A stretch of DNA of 64,000 nucleotides from Aliivibrio salmonicida LFI1238 (GCF_000196495.1 NC_011312.1:1-64000); one strand, 5' to 3'; counted from the stretch's first letter, positions 27,382 to 36,303 are shown. Numbers and translations: made by a program. The notes: generated by a model not told the origin, from the letters alone.

Positions 27382-27747
27382 ATGAAATTTATATCAAAAG
27401 TTATATTTATTACTTGTTCCATAGCATTTGGTTGTGTGGCGAATGAAAGCATAGAGCCAACATCGATACTTCTGACATATGATTCTTCATTCGTGTTGGC
27501 AGCAATACAGCAAGATAGAAAGTTTTTAGCTGTTGAGAATAATGACGAGGGAAGTCTAGAGCTTTCTGGTTTAGTGACTAAGCAGTATTCAGACTACCTC
27601 GTAGATGTGGTAGTTGCTCAAGAGCGTAAATATAATCAATCAAGCCGTGAAATAAAGACAACAATTCTTGTTCGAGAGGATCAAATAGGAAAGCCTATAG
27701 TTCTTGGAAGTGTTAATAATGAAAAATTCACGTTCACTTTAAAATAG
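27382..27747 (+). CDS. Hypothetical secreted protein
   Basis: ATG at 27382 gives 121 residues with a clear signal peptide (MKFISKVIFITCSIAFGCVA; the Cys at about 18 could also be a lipobox-like site). The mature part contains SILLTYDSSFVLAAIQQDRK and many polar residues. I do not recognise a family. A longer frame from 27232 has no signal-like start and is less likely. It lies 28 bp before the DUF2007 gene. Confidence 0.55.
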   Translation: MKFISKVIFITCSIAFGCVANESIEPTSILLTYDSSFVLAAIQQDRKFLAVENNDEGSLELSGLVTKQYSDYLVDVVVAQERKYNQSSREIKTTILVREDQIGKPIVLGSVNNEKFTFTLK

Positions 27748-27775
27748 AGTGTTAATGTATCGTTGAAGATTAATA

Positions 27776-28180
27776 ATGGAAGTATTAGCTCGATTTTCAT
27801 TTCCGCATGAAGCTCACATAGCCAAAGCAAGTCTTGAGGCTGCTGGGATCGGAAGTGTGATTGCTGATGAACATACTGTGAATGCTCAATGGTTGTATTC
27901 TAATGCAGTTGGAGGTGTTCGATTAATGGTTAATGAAGCTGATGTTGAAATGGCATTATCAATCATAAATACGGATTTCTCAGAAGCGGTTATAAATAGT
28001 CCTGAAACTGAAATAATAAAAAATTGTTGTCCTAATTGCGGCAGTGAGGATTTAGTTCTATTCACCAAGGGTAAAAAACCAGCATTTGTTGTTTTTATTC
28101 TTCTTGGTTTTCCATTATTTTTCTTTAAGCATGGTTATAAGTGTCAAGGCTGTAATGAGTTCATCCAAAAAGTTGAGTAA
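27776..28180 (+). CDS. DUF2007 protein with zinc ribbon and membrane segment
   Basis: 134 residues. The N-terminal 70 match the DUF2007 'putative signal-transducing' fold: FSFPHEAHIAKASLEAAGI, then GGVRLMVNEADVEMAL. Next come a zinc ribbon made of CPNCGSED (about 83-90) and CQGCNEF (about 123-129), and a hydrophobic helix between them (AFVVFILLGFPLFFF). It probably sits at the membrane. The function of the family is unknown. Confidence 0.78.
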   Translation: MEVLARFSFPHEAHIAKASLEAAGIGSVIADEHTVNAQWLYSNAVGGVRLMVNEADVEMALSIINTDFSEAVINSPETEIIKNCCPNCGSEDLVLFTKGKKPAFVVFILLGFPLFFFKHGYKCQGCNEFIQKVE

Positions 28181-28195
28181 CGGTATAACAAGCTC

Positions 28196-28276
28196 ATGAT
28201 CACGTTTTAATTCAAATATAGCTAAAATGAGTCATAACTTCATTGTCATGTGACATTAAGGTATACCCTAATGTCA
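28196..28276. repeat. Intergenic repeat module with palindrome
   Basis: ATGATCACGTTTTAATTCAA, AGTCATAACTTCATTGTCAT, then the palindrome TGACATTAAGGT-AT-ACCCTAATGTCA (one mismatch). Same module as at 30628-30709, 32914-32990 and 39311-39392. Confidence 0.82.
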
Positions 28277-28299
28277 CTATCAAAACAAAACGACACCTC

Positions 28300-28402
28300 A
28301 TTAGTAATTAGGACATGGTTGCATGATTGGCATCAAGCAATAGTGATATGATATTGAAAAGAATAATTATGCGAGGGTTGGAGTAATTTTTCGGCCTCGT
28401 TA
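28300..28402. repeat. Intergenic repeat module D
   Basis: ATAGTGATATGATATTGAAA...GCGAGGGTTGGAGTAAT...GGCCTCGTTAT. A near copy of the right part of 26158-26360 and of the reverse complement of 61226-61310. It lies directly upstream of the DUF2971 gene, so it may hold that gene's promoter (TGATATGATATTG is A/T-rich). Confidence 0.75.
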
Positions 28403-28435
28403 TGCGCTCGAAAAATTTAAGTTGAGGTATTAATT

Positions 28436-29215
28436 ATGTTGTTGTGGCACTACACGTCAGTTGAAGTATTATCATCCATTTTAGGGCAAGCAAAGCCAAC
28501 TTTGCGTGCTACACATATAAATTATCTAAATGACTCGGTTGAGCTTAAGCATGGTTTAGATGCAATCAAAAATATCTTAATAAAAACTCACGACCCTTCA
28601 GTTAATGATATTGTTGAAGATATCAATGAACTATTAGATGATAATTATGACCCTCATATCTTTTCATTTAGTTTATCTGAGGCTAAGGATTCTTTGTACC
28701 AATGGCTAGCTTATTGTCCAAGCAATGGTGGCGTGTCTCTTGGTTTCGAATTTTCTGACACCATGGTGATGGAAGACGTAATATGTGTTAAAAATGCATT
28801 TGAGTTACCTTTGCCTAATTACCCATCATCTCAAATTCCACAATATAGAAAGTGTAATTATTTTTTATCTGAGATAGACATCAAGACTGATTGGTATCGC
28901 CCTCAAAATGGAAAGACTACAAAAGCAAATTTATTAACAAATGCTATGTTTTTAAAGCATAGTGCTTTCCATTTCGAGCAAGAACATAGATTGTTTTTTC
29001 ATCCTATGCCAAATAGTCAATTCTATGTTCCTGCTAAATTTCAAGGTTCTAAACCATATGTGGATTTTCACTTCGATCCTAAGATTTTGAAATATGTGTG
29101 TGTATCACCACGTGGTAATAAAGATATTGGCGTAAAAATAGTTAAAAAAATTCTTTCTACATATGGCTTTAACCACGTAGAAGTCATTGTAAGTAGCATT
29201 CCTTTTAGAGAGTAA
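28436..29215 (+). CDS. DUF2971-domain protein
   Basis: 259 residues with GAGG eight bases before ATG. The DUF2971 hallmarks are visible: LLWHYTSVEVLSSIL at the N-terminus, LRATHINYLNDSVELKHG, FSFSLSEAKDSLYQWLAY, VSLGFEF and a C-terminal FHFEQEHRLFF. The family is often found in phage-defence and accessory regions, and its fold has been linked to ADP-ribosyltransferase-like proteins; the activity here is unproven. A single gene between repeat units. Confidence 0.78.
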   Translation: MLLWHYTSVEVLSSILGQAKPTLRATHINYLNDSVELKHGLDAIKNILIKTHDPSVNDIVEDINELLDDNYDPHIFSFSLSEAKDSLYQWLAYCPSNGGVSLGFEFSDTMVMEDVICVKNAFELPLPNYPSSQIPQYRKCNYFLSEIDIKTDWYRPQNGKTTKANLLTNAMFLKHSAFHFEQEHRLFFHPMPNSQFYVPAKFQGSKPYVDFHFDPKILKYVCVSPRGNKDIGVKIVKKILSTYGFNHVEVIVSSIPFRE

Positions 29216-29468
29216 CTAGGTAAAATTGTATGCGTATAACAATATATTAAGGTATCAATAAAAACATTATTGGTTGAAGACTTACCCCTTAAAATTACAT
29301 TACTTGAAGTGGCATAGTAATCTCTCCGTCATAATATCAATGCTATGGACTCTTTTTTAGGTGCTAACTTACAGATTTAACGTAAGGGACATACTTAACT
29401 CTGGGAAACGGAAGTACCATCAATTTGTTTGTGAGAAGTGTTTTTTATAATAATCACTTGAAAATTAC

Positions 29469-29570
29469 GTAAGTAGTGATATGATTACATCACTACTTAC
29501 CCTTCTTCCACGCGTGGCATTGCGACCCCTGGAGTTGGGAAGAATGAACCGACCTCTGGTCGGTTTTTTC
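29469..29570 (+). ncRNA. Structured RNA candidate upstream of the NYN gene
   Basis: Three structures follow one another: a perfect 12-bp hairpin (GTAAGTAGTGAT/ATCACTACTTAC, 29469-29500), a long-range TTCTTCC/GGAAGAA pairing (29503-29509 with 29538-29544) enclosing the palindrome CCACGCGTGG, and a terminator (AACCGACC-TCT-GGTCGGTT plus T-run, 29547-29570). There is no reading frame of note. It may be a small RNA or a leader acting before the NYN gene (start 29602). Confidence 0.45.
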
Positions 29571-29601
29571 GTATCTGAAGCCAAGGAATAAGAATAATAT
29601 T

Positions 29602-30555
29602 ATGCGTACTCGAATCTATATTGATGGTTACAATTTTTATTATGGTTGCTTGAAAGGTACTCCATATAAATGGCTAGACCTAGTTAAACTCTTTGAAGAG
29701 CATATTATCCCTCGTTCTGATGTATACAATGCCACCTTACACGATAATGTAGGGATCAAATATTTTACCGCGGAGATAACCAATAAAGCAGCAGCAGACC
29801 CTAATTCAGTTAATGACCAACGTTCTTATCATCACGCGCTTTATCTCCATAGTGAAAATTTGCTAAAAACGATCAAAGGTAGCTACGCAGTTGATAAAGT
29901 CGAATACCCGAAAGTGGAGTATTATGAGGCAGGCATCGAAAAAGAGCCAAAAGATTGTGCAAGAGTTAAGGTGTGGAAATTAGAAGAAAAACAGAGCGAT
30001 GTGAATATAGCGATTGAAGCTGTCTATGACGCAGTTATGGATCATACGTTAGAACAAATTATCTTTGTTACCAATGATACTGATATTGTCCCCGCTTTAG
30101 AAAAAATCCGTGAACACAATCAAAAATCGCTACGCTCACCAATAAAAATTGGTCTTGTTATCCCTTCCAAAGAGAATAATGAATATCGTAAACCTAATAA
30201 GTCACTGAGTAATTTGGCCGATTGGACGGTAAAATATATTAAGAATAGCGAACTGTCAGAATCTCAACTGCCATGCCGAATTGCGGGCAGAAAATCTTCA
30301 GCAATCAAACCAACATCATGGTTTAAATATAATCAAAAAGTGGAAGAGATTCTTGAGATTCTCGCCGCATCTGATGTATTAAAAACGATCCCACGAGCTT
30401 GGAGGTGGTTGTCAGAGCCAAAACCAGAAGTTAAGGATTTGCCAATATTAACGAGTACACCTGATCAGCTTCTTGATTGTGAAAAAGATATTGAAGATGT
30501 TTTAGAGCACGTAAAAGCATTCGCACTGTACATGAGAGAAAAAAACAAGAGTTAA
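29602..30555 (+). CDS. NYN-domain (PIN-like) ribonuclease
   Basis: 317 residues. The N-terminal NYN fold has its acidic residues in RIYIDGYNFYY (Asp8), KQSDVNIAIEAVYDA (about 133-147) and FVTNDTDIVPAL (about 155-166), the metal-binding set for RNA cleavage. A C-terminal helical extension (about 230-317) is unassigned. NYN proteins of the LabA/Limkain type are predicted RNases and occur in accessory loci. AAGGAAT provides a ribosome-binding site. Confidence 0.82.
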   Translation: MRTRIYIDGYNFYYGCLKGTPYKWLDLVKLFEEHIIPRSDVYNATLHDNVGIKYFTAEITNKAAADPNSVNDQRSYHHALYLHSENLLKTIKGSYAVDKVEYPKVEYYEAGIEKEPKDCARVKVWKLEEKQSDVNIAIEAVYDAVMDHTLEQIIFVTNDTDIVPALEKIREHNQKSLRSPIKIGLVIPSKENNEYRKPNKSLSNLADWTVKYIKNSELSESQLPCRIAGRKSSAIKPTSWFKYNQKVEEILEILAASDVLKTIPRAWRWLSEPKPEVKDLPILTSTPDQLLDCEKDIEDVLEHVKAFALYMREKNKS

Positions 30556-30589
30556 TAGTGTTTTAATATAAAACCCTAAATCAGAACTA

Positions 30590-30709
30590 CAAAGGTCGCT
30601 AAAATTTAGCGGCTTTTTTTGTTGCTTGTGATCACGTTTTAATTCAAATATAGCTAAAATGAGTCATAACTTCATTGTCATGTGTCAATTGGGTAGACCC
30701 TAATGTCAC
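30590..30709. repeat. Terminator plus intergenic repeat
   Basis: AAAGGTCGCTAAAATTTAGC forms the terminator of the NYN gene. GTGATCACGTTTTAATTCAA begins at 30628, and the unit ends with the partly palindromic TGTCAATTGGGTAGACCCTA. Confidence 0.82.
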
Positions 30710-30729
30710 CTGCTTTCTAAATCACAAAA

Positions 30730-30754
30730 AAAGAGCGAACACCGTTCGCCCTTT
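30730..30754 (-). terminator. Terminator of the first Rpn gene
   Basis: GGGCGAAC-GGT-GTTCGCTC on the minus strand, followed by a T-run, 52 bp after the stop codon at 30807. Confidence 0.8.
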
Positions 30755-30806
30755 AATTCTACATCTACATATCCCCAAAATATGCATTACATTATGACGT
30801 AATGTG

Positions 30807-31769
30807 CTAATGAGAAATAAGTTCTAATTCACGAGAGCTAAATCCAGTCGCTTTCATGATTGCATCTTTATCAACGCCTGAGAGAAGTAAGTTACGAGCC
30901 ATTTCTTTCAATGTATCTTGACGGCCTTCTTGACGGCCTTCTTGACGGCCTTTTTGTTCGCCTTCTTGACGACCTTGTTGAAGTCCCTGTTGAAGACCTT
31001 TTTGCTCGCCTTGCAAAATTAGTTGCTCTGCTATTGTCATTAGTGTGCCCTCGTGTTTTGGTACTTGCTGTGCCAACTCTTCCAATAACGTATTCACGTT
31101 CTGAGTTTCCCCTACCGTTACTAAGTATTCAATCAGGGTTCGGACTTGGCTGTCTGTGTGGTAGTCATTTAATAATAAGATGGCTAACGATTCAAGAATA
31201 TCATTGATGTCTTTTTGGTAAATGTGTTTCTGGACTAGCTCTAATAGTGCAATGCGCTTGTGCTGCATTATCTCGCTGTCATCCATAACAGTGACATCCA
31301 CTAATGGAAAATCATTGTTATAGAGAGCTTTCGCCATTTCTGGTTTAGTAAAACAATCTAACCAATTCATGCTGTATGGATATGGTGATGTTTTACCGTG
31401 GTAAAACAGCAGAGGAACAACTAATGGCAGATCTTTGTTTCCAGCGTCAAGATGCTTTTGCATGGCTGCAATAGCATATCTGAACATACGAAAGGCCATG
31501 TGCTCGTCAGGGCTACTTTGGTGCTCAATAAGAGCATAAATATAGCCGTCACCACATTCTGTCTTCATTGAGTAGAGCACGTCTGAATAATACGGACGTA
31601 AGTCGTCTTCTAAAAACGAACCTGATTCCAGTTTCAATGTTGATAGGTCGCATAACGTTTTAAGATGCGTTGGTAAGTGTATTTCCAACATATCTTTAGC
31701 GGTATCAGGCGTTGTTAAAAAGGCTTTAAACAACCCATCATGGGGTGTTGTTGTGTTTTTCTTACTCAT
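30807..31769 (-). CDS. Rpn-family PD-(D/E)XK nuclease (YhgA-like), copy A
   Basis: A 320-residue Rpn/YhgA-type protein. The family start PHDGLFKAFLTTPDTAKDML and catalytic-domain segments YSDVLYSMKTECGDGYIY, LIEHQSSPDEHMAFRMFRY and PLLFYHGKTSPYPY (the ExQ-type motif reads EHQ) are present. The C-terminal part has a repetitive GEQKG/GRQEGRQEGRQ run (about 262-288), typical of the family and prone to length change. Rpn nucleases promote recombination and restrict phage in some hosts. A paralogue lies inverted at 41289. Confidence 0.88.
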   Translation of the reverse strand: MSKKNTTTPHDGLFKAFLTTPDTAKDMLEIHLPTHLKTLCDLSTLKLESGSFLEDDLRPYYSDVLYSMKTECGDGYIYALIEHQSSPDEHMAFRMFRYAIAAMQKHLDAGNKDLPLVVPLLFYHGKTSPYPYSMNWLDCFTKPEMAKALYNNDFPLVDVTVMDDSEIMQHKRIALLELVQKHIYQKDINDILESLAILLLNDYHTDSQVRTLIEYLVTVGETQNVNTLLEELAQQVPKHEGTLMTIAEQLILQGEQKGLQQGLQQGRQEGEQKGRQEGRQEGRQDTLKEMARNLLLSGVDKDAIMKATGFSSRELELISH

Positions 31770-32177
31770 GAAAAGTGATCCACTCTACTGATTAAGTTAA
31801 GTATACCACTAATCGAATGGAAAATAATTTAGTCTCTGAGAGTGGTTAAAATGGAGATTATGACGTGATTTTTGTTTGAGATTGATTTCAATTTTATTAC
31901 CCTGTAAATCGCTCTGAAAGTGTCATAAACTTTCAAACGTGTTTTGGGGCATATCGGTGTGGTTTATATCGAAAAAGTGGCGCTGTGGGCTTCTGAGGCT
32001 GCGAAAGCATGGTTTTTATAGGCTAACTTACGGATTTAACATAAGGGGCATATCGCGTACCAAATTAGCACTAACAAAAAGTAACGATGGCAATAATGTA
32101 TTTTACAAAAAGAAGATATTGTTTTATACGAACACATCGATTTATTTGATGACGGTTCATCAAGGATGCGTTTAACA
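31770..32177. other. Intergenic region with a short repeat
   Basis: Upstream of Rpn copy A lies the conserved ATTAGTGGTATACTTAACTT region shared with copy B's promoter. Further right GCTAACTTACGGATTTAACA (near 32021) repeats a motif at about 29362. A short frame at 31939 has no ribosome-binding site or recognisable content and is not called. Confidence 0.45.
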
Positions 32178-32456
32178 ATGGGTACGACTATAAATAGTAA
32201 AAATTTAAGCGAGCAAATATTTAATTTTTTACGAGAAAATAAAAAAGCATCGATTCGAGAGTTGATAGAACTCACTGGAGAATCGAGACAAAGAGTGCAA
32301 TCAACGATTTCTGGTCTTCGAGTTAAATCAGAAAATAGTGATTATAAAATATTGTCACGTAATGAGAATATAGGAGAGGTTACTTATGAATATACACCTC
32401 AAGAAAAAAACCAATTCCAACGATGCGAACAATTACTAAAGTCTATTTTTTGTTGA
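32178..32456 (+). CDS. Small winged-helix DNA-binding protein
   Basis: 92 residues from ATG at 32178 (AAGGA eleven bases upstream; an ATG at 32166 is possible). The middle (IFNFLRENKKASIRELIELT then SRQRVQSTISGLRV) is a helix-turn-helix of winged-helix type. The C-terminal EYTPQEKNQFQRCEQLLKSI is likely helical. Probably a local regulator; no specific family recognised. Confidence 0.6.
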   Translation: MGTTINSKNLSEQIFNFLRENKKASIRELIELTGESRQRVQSTISGLRVKSENSDYKILSRNENIGEVTYEYTPQEKNQFQRCEQLLKSIFC

Positions 32457-32599
32457 GTTCTTTATTGCTATCGCAAAGGTCGCCTAATTGGCAGCCTTTT
32501 TCGCGTCTGGACGCTACACGATCACGCGCGTTCTGAACTGATTTAACTTAACTGCCGTAGTAAAAATTAAGAAAGGCCGTCTAATTGACGACCTTTTTA

Positions 32600-32692
32600 T
32601 TAATCAATGTGTGTTATTAACACTGCTGTTAATAAGCAAACAATGACAGATACAACAATACCTGAAACAATCATCCAAGGAAGAAGTAGCAT
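32600..32692 (-). CDS. Possible 30-residue membrane peptide
   Basis: ATG at 32692 opens MLLLPWMIVSGIVVSVIVCL and so on, almost wholly hydrophobic with one predicted helix and a polar THID end. A hairpin (AAAGGTCGTC/GACGGCCTTT) follows 3 bp after the stop. There is no good ribosome-binding site. It resembles small single-helix stress or toxin peptides, but the evidence is weak. Confidence 0.3.
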   Translation of the reverse strand: MLLLPWMIVSGIVVSVIVCLLTAVLITHID

Positions 32693-32867
32693 ATTAATCT
32701 TAATTAAGAAGTAAGTTAGATTATATGAAATATAGAAACTCTGTAATTAACAATGGTTGTTACATGAATGGTTACTCTTAGTTGCTCTTAGTAATTAAAT
32801 ACTTTTGAGTGACGTTAGAATTATTCTAAGGGTAGGCTCTAATTTACCATAACAGCCGAAGTAAGAA

Positions 32868-32990
32868 CTGCAAAGGCCGCTAAAATTTAGCGGCTTTTTT
32901 TGTTGCTATAGATCTCGTTTTAACTCAAATATCGCTAAAATGAGTCATAACTTCATTGTCATGTGCCAATTGAGTAAAACCCTAATGTCA
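32868..32990. repeat. Terminator plus intergenic repeat
   Basis: AAAGGCCGCTAAAATTTAGC terminator, then GATCTCGTTTTAACTCAAAT and AGTCATAACTTCATTGTCAT, ending CCCTAATGTCA. It lies between the winged-helix gene and the effector gene; no complete gene was found in 32700-33190. Confidence 0.8.
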
Positions 32991-33192
32991 TAGGTAAGTT
33001 TATAGGCTTTCGTTCCATTTGTTTTGAATGTTTTTATTCCCAATAAAATTTCAGCTTAATATCACACTTTAACAATTTTGGTTAAAGTGGCTATAGATCC
33101 CGTCACTCTGCCTAGAAATGAATTACATAGACAGGATTGAGTTTTGATAAAATAGTAGATTGATTTGGCAATTAACATAACTTGTGTATGCA

Positions 33193-35412
33193 ATGAAAGT
33201 AGATGATAGAAAATTTGTAAATGCGTATTATCCGTGGAATGAAGAATTAGCAAGAGAAGCGAAAGCGGATACCCCTCATCATGAGCCAATCAAAGAGAAA
33301 CTGGTTGAGACCGCCGCGTTTGAATATTCGATTGAAATAGCTTGTACGCTTGATGAATTAAATACTTATCAAGTAGGTGCGTTTTTTCTAGGGAAAACGA
33401 AAGAAGAAGAGAGCATATCGTTATGGACAAAATCCCAAACTGATAAAGGGTTTAGCTTACTGACTGCAAGCGTAAAGGTAAATGAGCCTAAGAGCCTTAC
33501 TCGTGAATTTTTCATTTCAAGCGGTTACAGCCTGACTTTTAACGATGTGTCTCCTGTTAAAAAAGGCTCTGGCACTCATGCTGAGTCTTTTGTTCTTATT
33601 AAACCTTCAATTCAAATCTATAACCGCTTGGCATGGCCTAAAGTCGGCTTCTTTTATCATTTCATTAATGATGAATTAGAGAATGAATACCCACTCTCTG
33701 GTGGTGATAAGTGGTCATTCAAAGTGACTTATTCAAAAGGAAAAACACTGTCTTCTGACTTATTGTCAGAGCATGAATACGCTTTTATTTTATTGCCTTG
33801 GAAAATAGACAATACGGTTATCTCTCGCCAACACTTACTGTATACCAAAGAGAAAATGACCCAAGAGCAATTGAGTGAGATAAACGATCAATGGCTCGAT
33901 GAAAGCGCGTGTCTGATTAATCCCGATGAAGTGGTTACTGCTCGTTCAGATAAAATTGTCCTGAGAGAGAAAGAAGACAATGGACGAATCACTTATACGG
34001 TTCAATCTGGTGATACCCTTGGCTTAATAGCGAAAAAGCAAGGCATTACGTATGATGGACTTCTGGCTTTAAATCCTCAGATAACGAACCCTGATTTAAT
34101 TCAAGTGGATGATGTTGTAACAATAAAAGACACGCCTCCAGAGCAAGAAAGCATCCAGTTTCATGTGTGTAAAATCAAGTCAGAGACAGGTCAGCGTGAA
34201 ACGTGGGGCGAAATCGCAGAGCAACATGGTATGGGTGCGAAAGAGTTGTATGATTTAAATGCAGATAACCCAATGCATAAAGACGGAGCCTTAGCGTTAG
34301 ACAACGAATTACGAGTGAAGAACACAGCGCAGAGCGAAGCACTTGACGTCGTTTATAGAAACGCTCAAAGTCCAGAGGACGTGAGCGGTGATAAATGGGT
34401 ATTTTCTTTTGCTAATGTGTGGAGTGTGATAGAGAAACCATTCTCAGACGTTGCCCATATGTTTGTGCAAGACGATACGGCTCTGAATAAAAACACGTGC
34501 GTTATTAAAGTCAATTCGATACGACTTCATTCTAAAATATTATCTGGCTCTGATGGACTTGAGGCGATAGCTCAAGAAAAGAAAGGAGCAATTAAGAAAG
34601 GCGATAAAGACGCGCCCAAGAGTAATGAAATCAAAACCATTCAAGAGGCGTTACTTGCGCTTAATTTTGATTTAGGTAAGTACGGTGCCGACGGTGATTT
34701 TGGCAGCGGAACCGAACAAGCAGTAATAGATTTTCAGCGTGAGTTTGTGCCAACGCATGAAGTGCATCCTGAATATGAAATGAAAAAGTCTGATGGTGTA
34801 GTGGGAAATCAGACGTTACTAGCCTTAGATGAAGCTGTTACAATCGAATGGAAGTACATTAGAAAATGTAAATTAATGATTGACCATCACTTTATACAAT
34901 TGTTAGAAGGAACAAAAAAAGAAGGTTATGTTCCAATGCCAGATAAGAGTCAAAGTGGCGTTACTATTGGGAGTGGTTTTGACTTAGGTGCTCGAAATGT
35001 TAATGATTTAATTAGCATGGGGCTACCTGAATCATTGGTTGAAAAATTCACACCTTATTTAGGCTTAAAAAAATATGAGGCTGTTAATAAGTTGAAAGCA
35101 TTACCTCTTTCACTTACGGAGGCCGATCTTTCTGTTGTAGAAGCAACAGTTAAAAAAAGTGAAACAGATAAGATTATAAAATTATTTAATTCATCAAGTA
35201 AGGTTAAGTTTGAGTGCTTGCCAGCTAACGCTCAAACAGTCGTAGCATCTGTTGCTTATCAATATGGTTATTTACCGCGTAGAGCTGAAAAATTTTGGGA
35301 ACAAGCTATTAATCAAGATTGGAATGGTATGTATGATAATTTAATGGCGTTTGGTGATGATTTTGAAGTTAGACGACATAAAGAAGCTAAGTTAATTAAG
35401 GAGATTTTGTAG
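33193..35412 (+). CDS. LysM/peptidoglycan-binding protein with T4-lysozyme/pesticin-like domain (candidate antibacterial effector)
   Basis: 739 residues from ATG at 33193 (a GTG at 33184 is also possible). There is no signal peptide. The N-terminal about 260 residues match nothing I recognise. Then come a LysM repeat (about 266-313, TYTVQSGDTLGLIAKKQGIT), a second LysM-like repeat (about 322-378), a PG_binding_1 domain (about 477-547, GADGDFGSGTEQAVIDFQRE) and a C-terminal muramidase domain. That domain carries the T4-lysozyme/pesticin pattern LLEGTKKEG, GVTIGSGFD: Glu572, Thr591 and Asp597 fit the catalytic triad. A secreted-type gene follows at once, overlapping by one base. Role as a contact-delivered (for example type VI) effector is inferred. 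Confidence 0.75.
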   Translation: MKVDDRKFVNAYYPWNEELAREAKADTPHHEPIKEKLVETAAFEYSIEIACTLDELNTYQVGAFFLGKTKEEESISLWTKSQTDKGFSLLTASVKVNEPKSLTREFFISSGYSLTFNDVSPVKKGSGTHAESFVLIKPSIQIYNRLAWPKVGFFYHFINDELENEYPLSGGDKWSFKVTYSKGKTLSSDLLSEHEYAFILLPWKIDNTVISRQHLLYTKEKMTQEQLSEINDQWLDESACLINPDEVVTARSDKIVLREKEDNGRITYTVQSGDTLGLIAKKQGITYDGLLALNPQITNPDLIQVDDVVTIKDTPPEQESIQFHVCKIKSETGQRETWGEIAEQHGMGAKELYDLNADNPMHKDGALALDNELRVKNTAQSEALDVVYRNAQSPEDVSGDKWVFSFANVWSVIEKPFSDVAHMFVQDDTALNKNTCVIKVNSIRLHSKILSGSDGLEAIAQEKKGAIKKGDKDAPKSNEIKTIQEALLALNFDLGKYGADGDFGSGTEQAVIDFQREFVPTHEVHPEYEMKKSDGVVGNQTLLALDEAVTIEWKYIRKCKLMIDHHFIQLLEGTKKEGYVPMPDKSQSGVTIGSGFDLGARNVNDLISMGLPESLVEKFTPYLGLKKYEAVNKLKALPLSLTEADLSVVEATVKKSETDKIIKLFNSSSKVKFECLPANAQTVVASVAYQYGYLPRRAEKFWEQAINQDWNGMYDNLMAFGDDFEVRRHKEAKLIKEIL

Positions 35413-35801
35413 TGAAAAAATTATTACTATTAATGTATGTTTTTAGTTGTTCGGTTTCTGCGTTTCCTATGAAGGATATTTATAATAATCTCGATATCAC
35501 ATCGTTTAATAGCTCATTAATGCCGTTGAGGAAAGGGGAGGAGAGAACATTCAAAGATTTTAATAAAAAATTACCTACTCCTATCTTTAGTGAAAAAAAC
35601 ATTTTGTTAGATGATGATTATTGGACTTATTCTTTAACTGTTATAAAAGCTTCTAGTGATAATGATTATTATGTCTGCTTTAAAGATAAAGCAAAGATGG
35701 GGACTTATGACTCACAAAAGCCGATGATTATTCGTAAGTACGAGCGGTATTATGTTGCAATCAGTTCCAGTTCTAATGTTTGCGATGATTATGCTAAGTA
35801 A
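35412..35801 (+). CDS. Putative periplasmic immunity protein
   Basis: 129 residues starting at GTG 35412, which shares its G with the TAG stop of the muramidase gene; AAGGAG lies nine bases upstream. The N-terminus is a clear signal peptide (KKLLLLMYVFSCSVSAFP), so the product is periplasmic. Two Cys (YVCFKDKAK and NVCDDYAK) could form a disulfide. No family recognised. Coupling to a cell-wall-lysing protein without its own signal is the usual layout of effector-immunity pairs. Confidence 0.65.
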   Translation: MKKLLLLMYVFSCSVSAFPMKDIYNNLDITSFNSSLMPLRKGEERTFKDFNKKLPTPIFSEKNILLDDDYWTYSLTVIKASSDNDYYVCFKDKAKMGTYDSQKPMIIRKYERYYVAISSSSNVCDDYAK

Positions 35802-35810
35802 TTGAAGCAA

Positions 35811-35902
35811 AAAGGTCGCCTAAGAATTGGCGGCCTTTCTTTTAGCTCGTGATCAACATTTTAATTCAAATATCACGAAAACTAAGCATACCCTAATGTC
35901 AC
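35811..35902. repeat. Terminator plus intergenic repeat
   Basis: AAAGGTCGCC-TAAGAATT-GGCGGCCTTT is the terminator of the two-gene unit. GTGATCAACATTTTAATTCA (35849) and CATACCCTAATGTCAC follow; the middle of the module is shorter than in other copies. Confidence 0.78.
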
Positions 35903-35943
35903 TATCGAGAAGAAATTACATCTAACTTTATTATAAATTGATA

Positions 35944-36303
35944 TTAAAGTAATTTGTTATCAATTTGCTCTAGCCAGTACTGTCTTTGGTAGGAATTACT
36001 AGGCATTTCTAATTCATCGCAAACATTAGAGATAAATGATTTACATATTAAGTATGTATCTGTGGTTTTGAAATTAGATTGGTGAGTATTCATTATTTGG
36101 CAACTCAATCCTATTAAGTTAATACATCGAGCTGCGAAATCATGCATTTTCATTGGCATATCATTTGGTACCATCATTTCACTCATGTAAGCGAGGGGGG
36201 AAAATGCCTTCTGACTTAAAGGTGTTGCTATTGTATTGTGATTACATGCGTTATCTACAATTTCATAAATTCCATTGCTTACTACTTTAAATAACTTATC
36301 CAT
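35944..36303 (-). CDS. Hypothetical protein
   Basis: 119 residues (MDKLFKVVSNGIYEIVDNAC start). The sequence looks helical, with four Cys residues and the end YWLEQIDNKLL; no domain recognised. It is 78 bp downstream of another unknown gene on the same strand, possibly co-transcribed, and convergent with the effector/immunity pair. Confidence 0.5.
   Translation of the reverse strand: MDKLFKVVSNGIYEIVDNACNHNTIATPLSQKAFSPLAYMSEMMVPNDMPMKMHDFAARCINLIGLSCQIMNTHQSNFKTTDTYLICKSFISNVCDELEMPSNSYQRQYWLEQIDNKLL

Noticed and set aside
31939..32175. 78-codon frame upstream of the winged-helix gene
   Set aside because: No ribosome-binding site, odd composition, and it covers repeat-like intergenic DNA that also occurs near 29360.
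33193..35412. Phage tail lysozyme or VgrG
   Set aside because: No VgrG/gp27-gp5 core, no other tail genes nearby, and the LysM plus peptidoglycan-binding layout with a signal-peptide partner fits an effector better; prophage context is absent.
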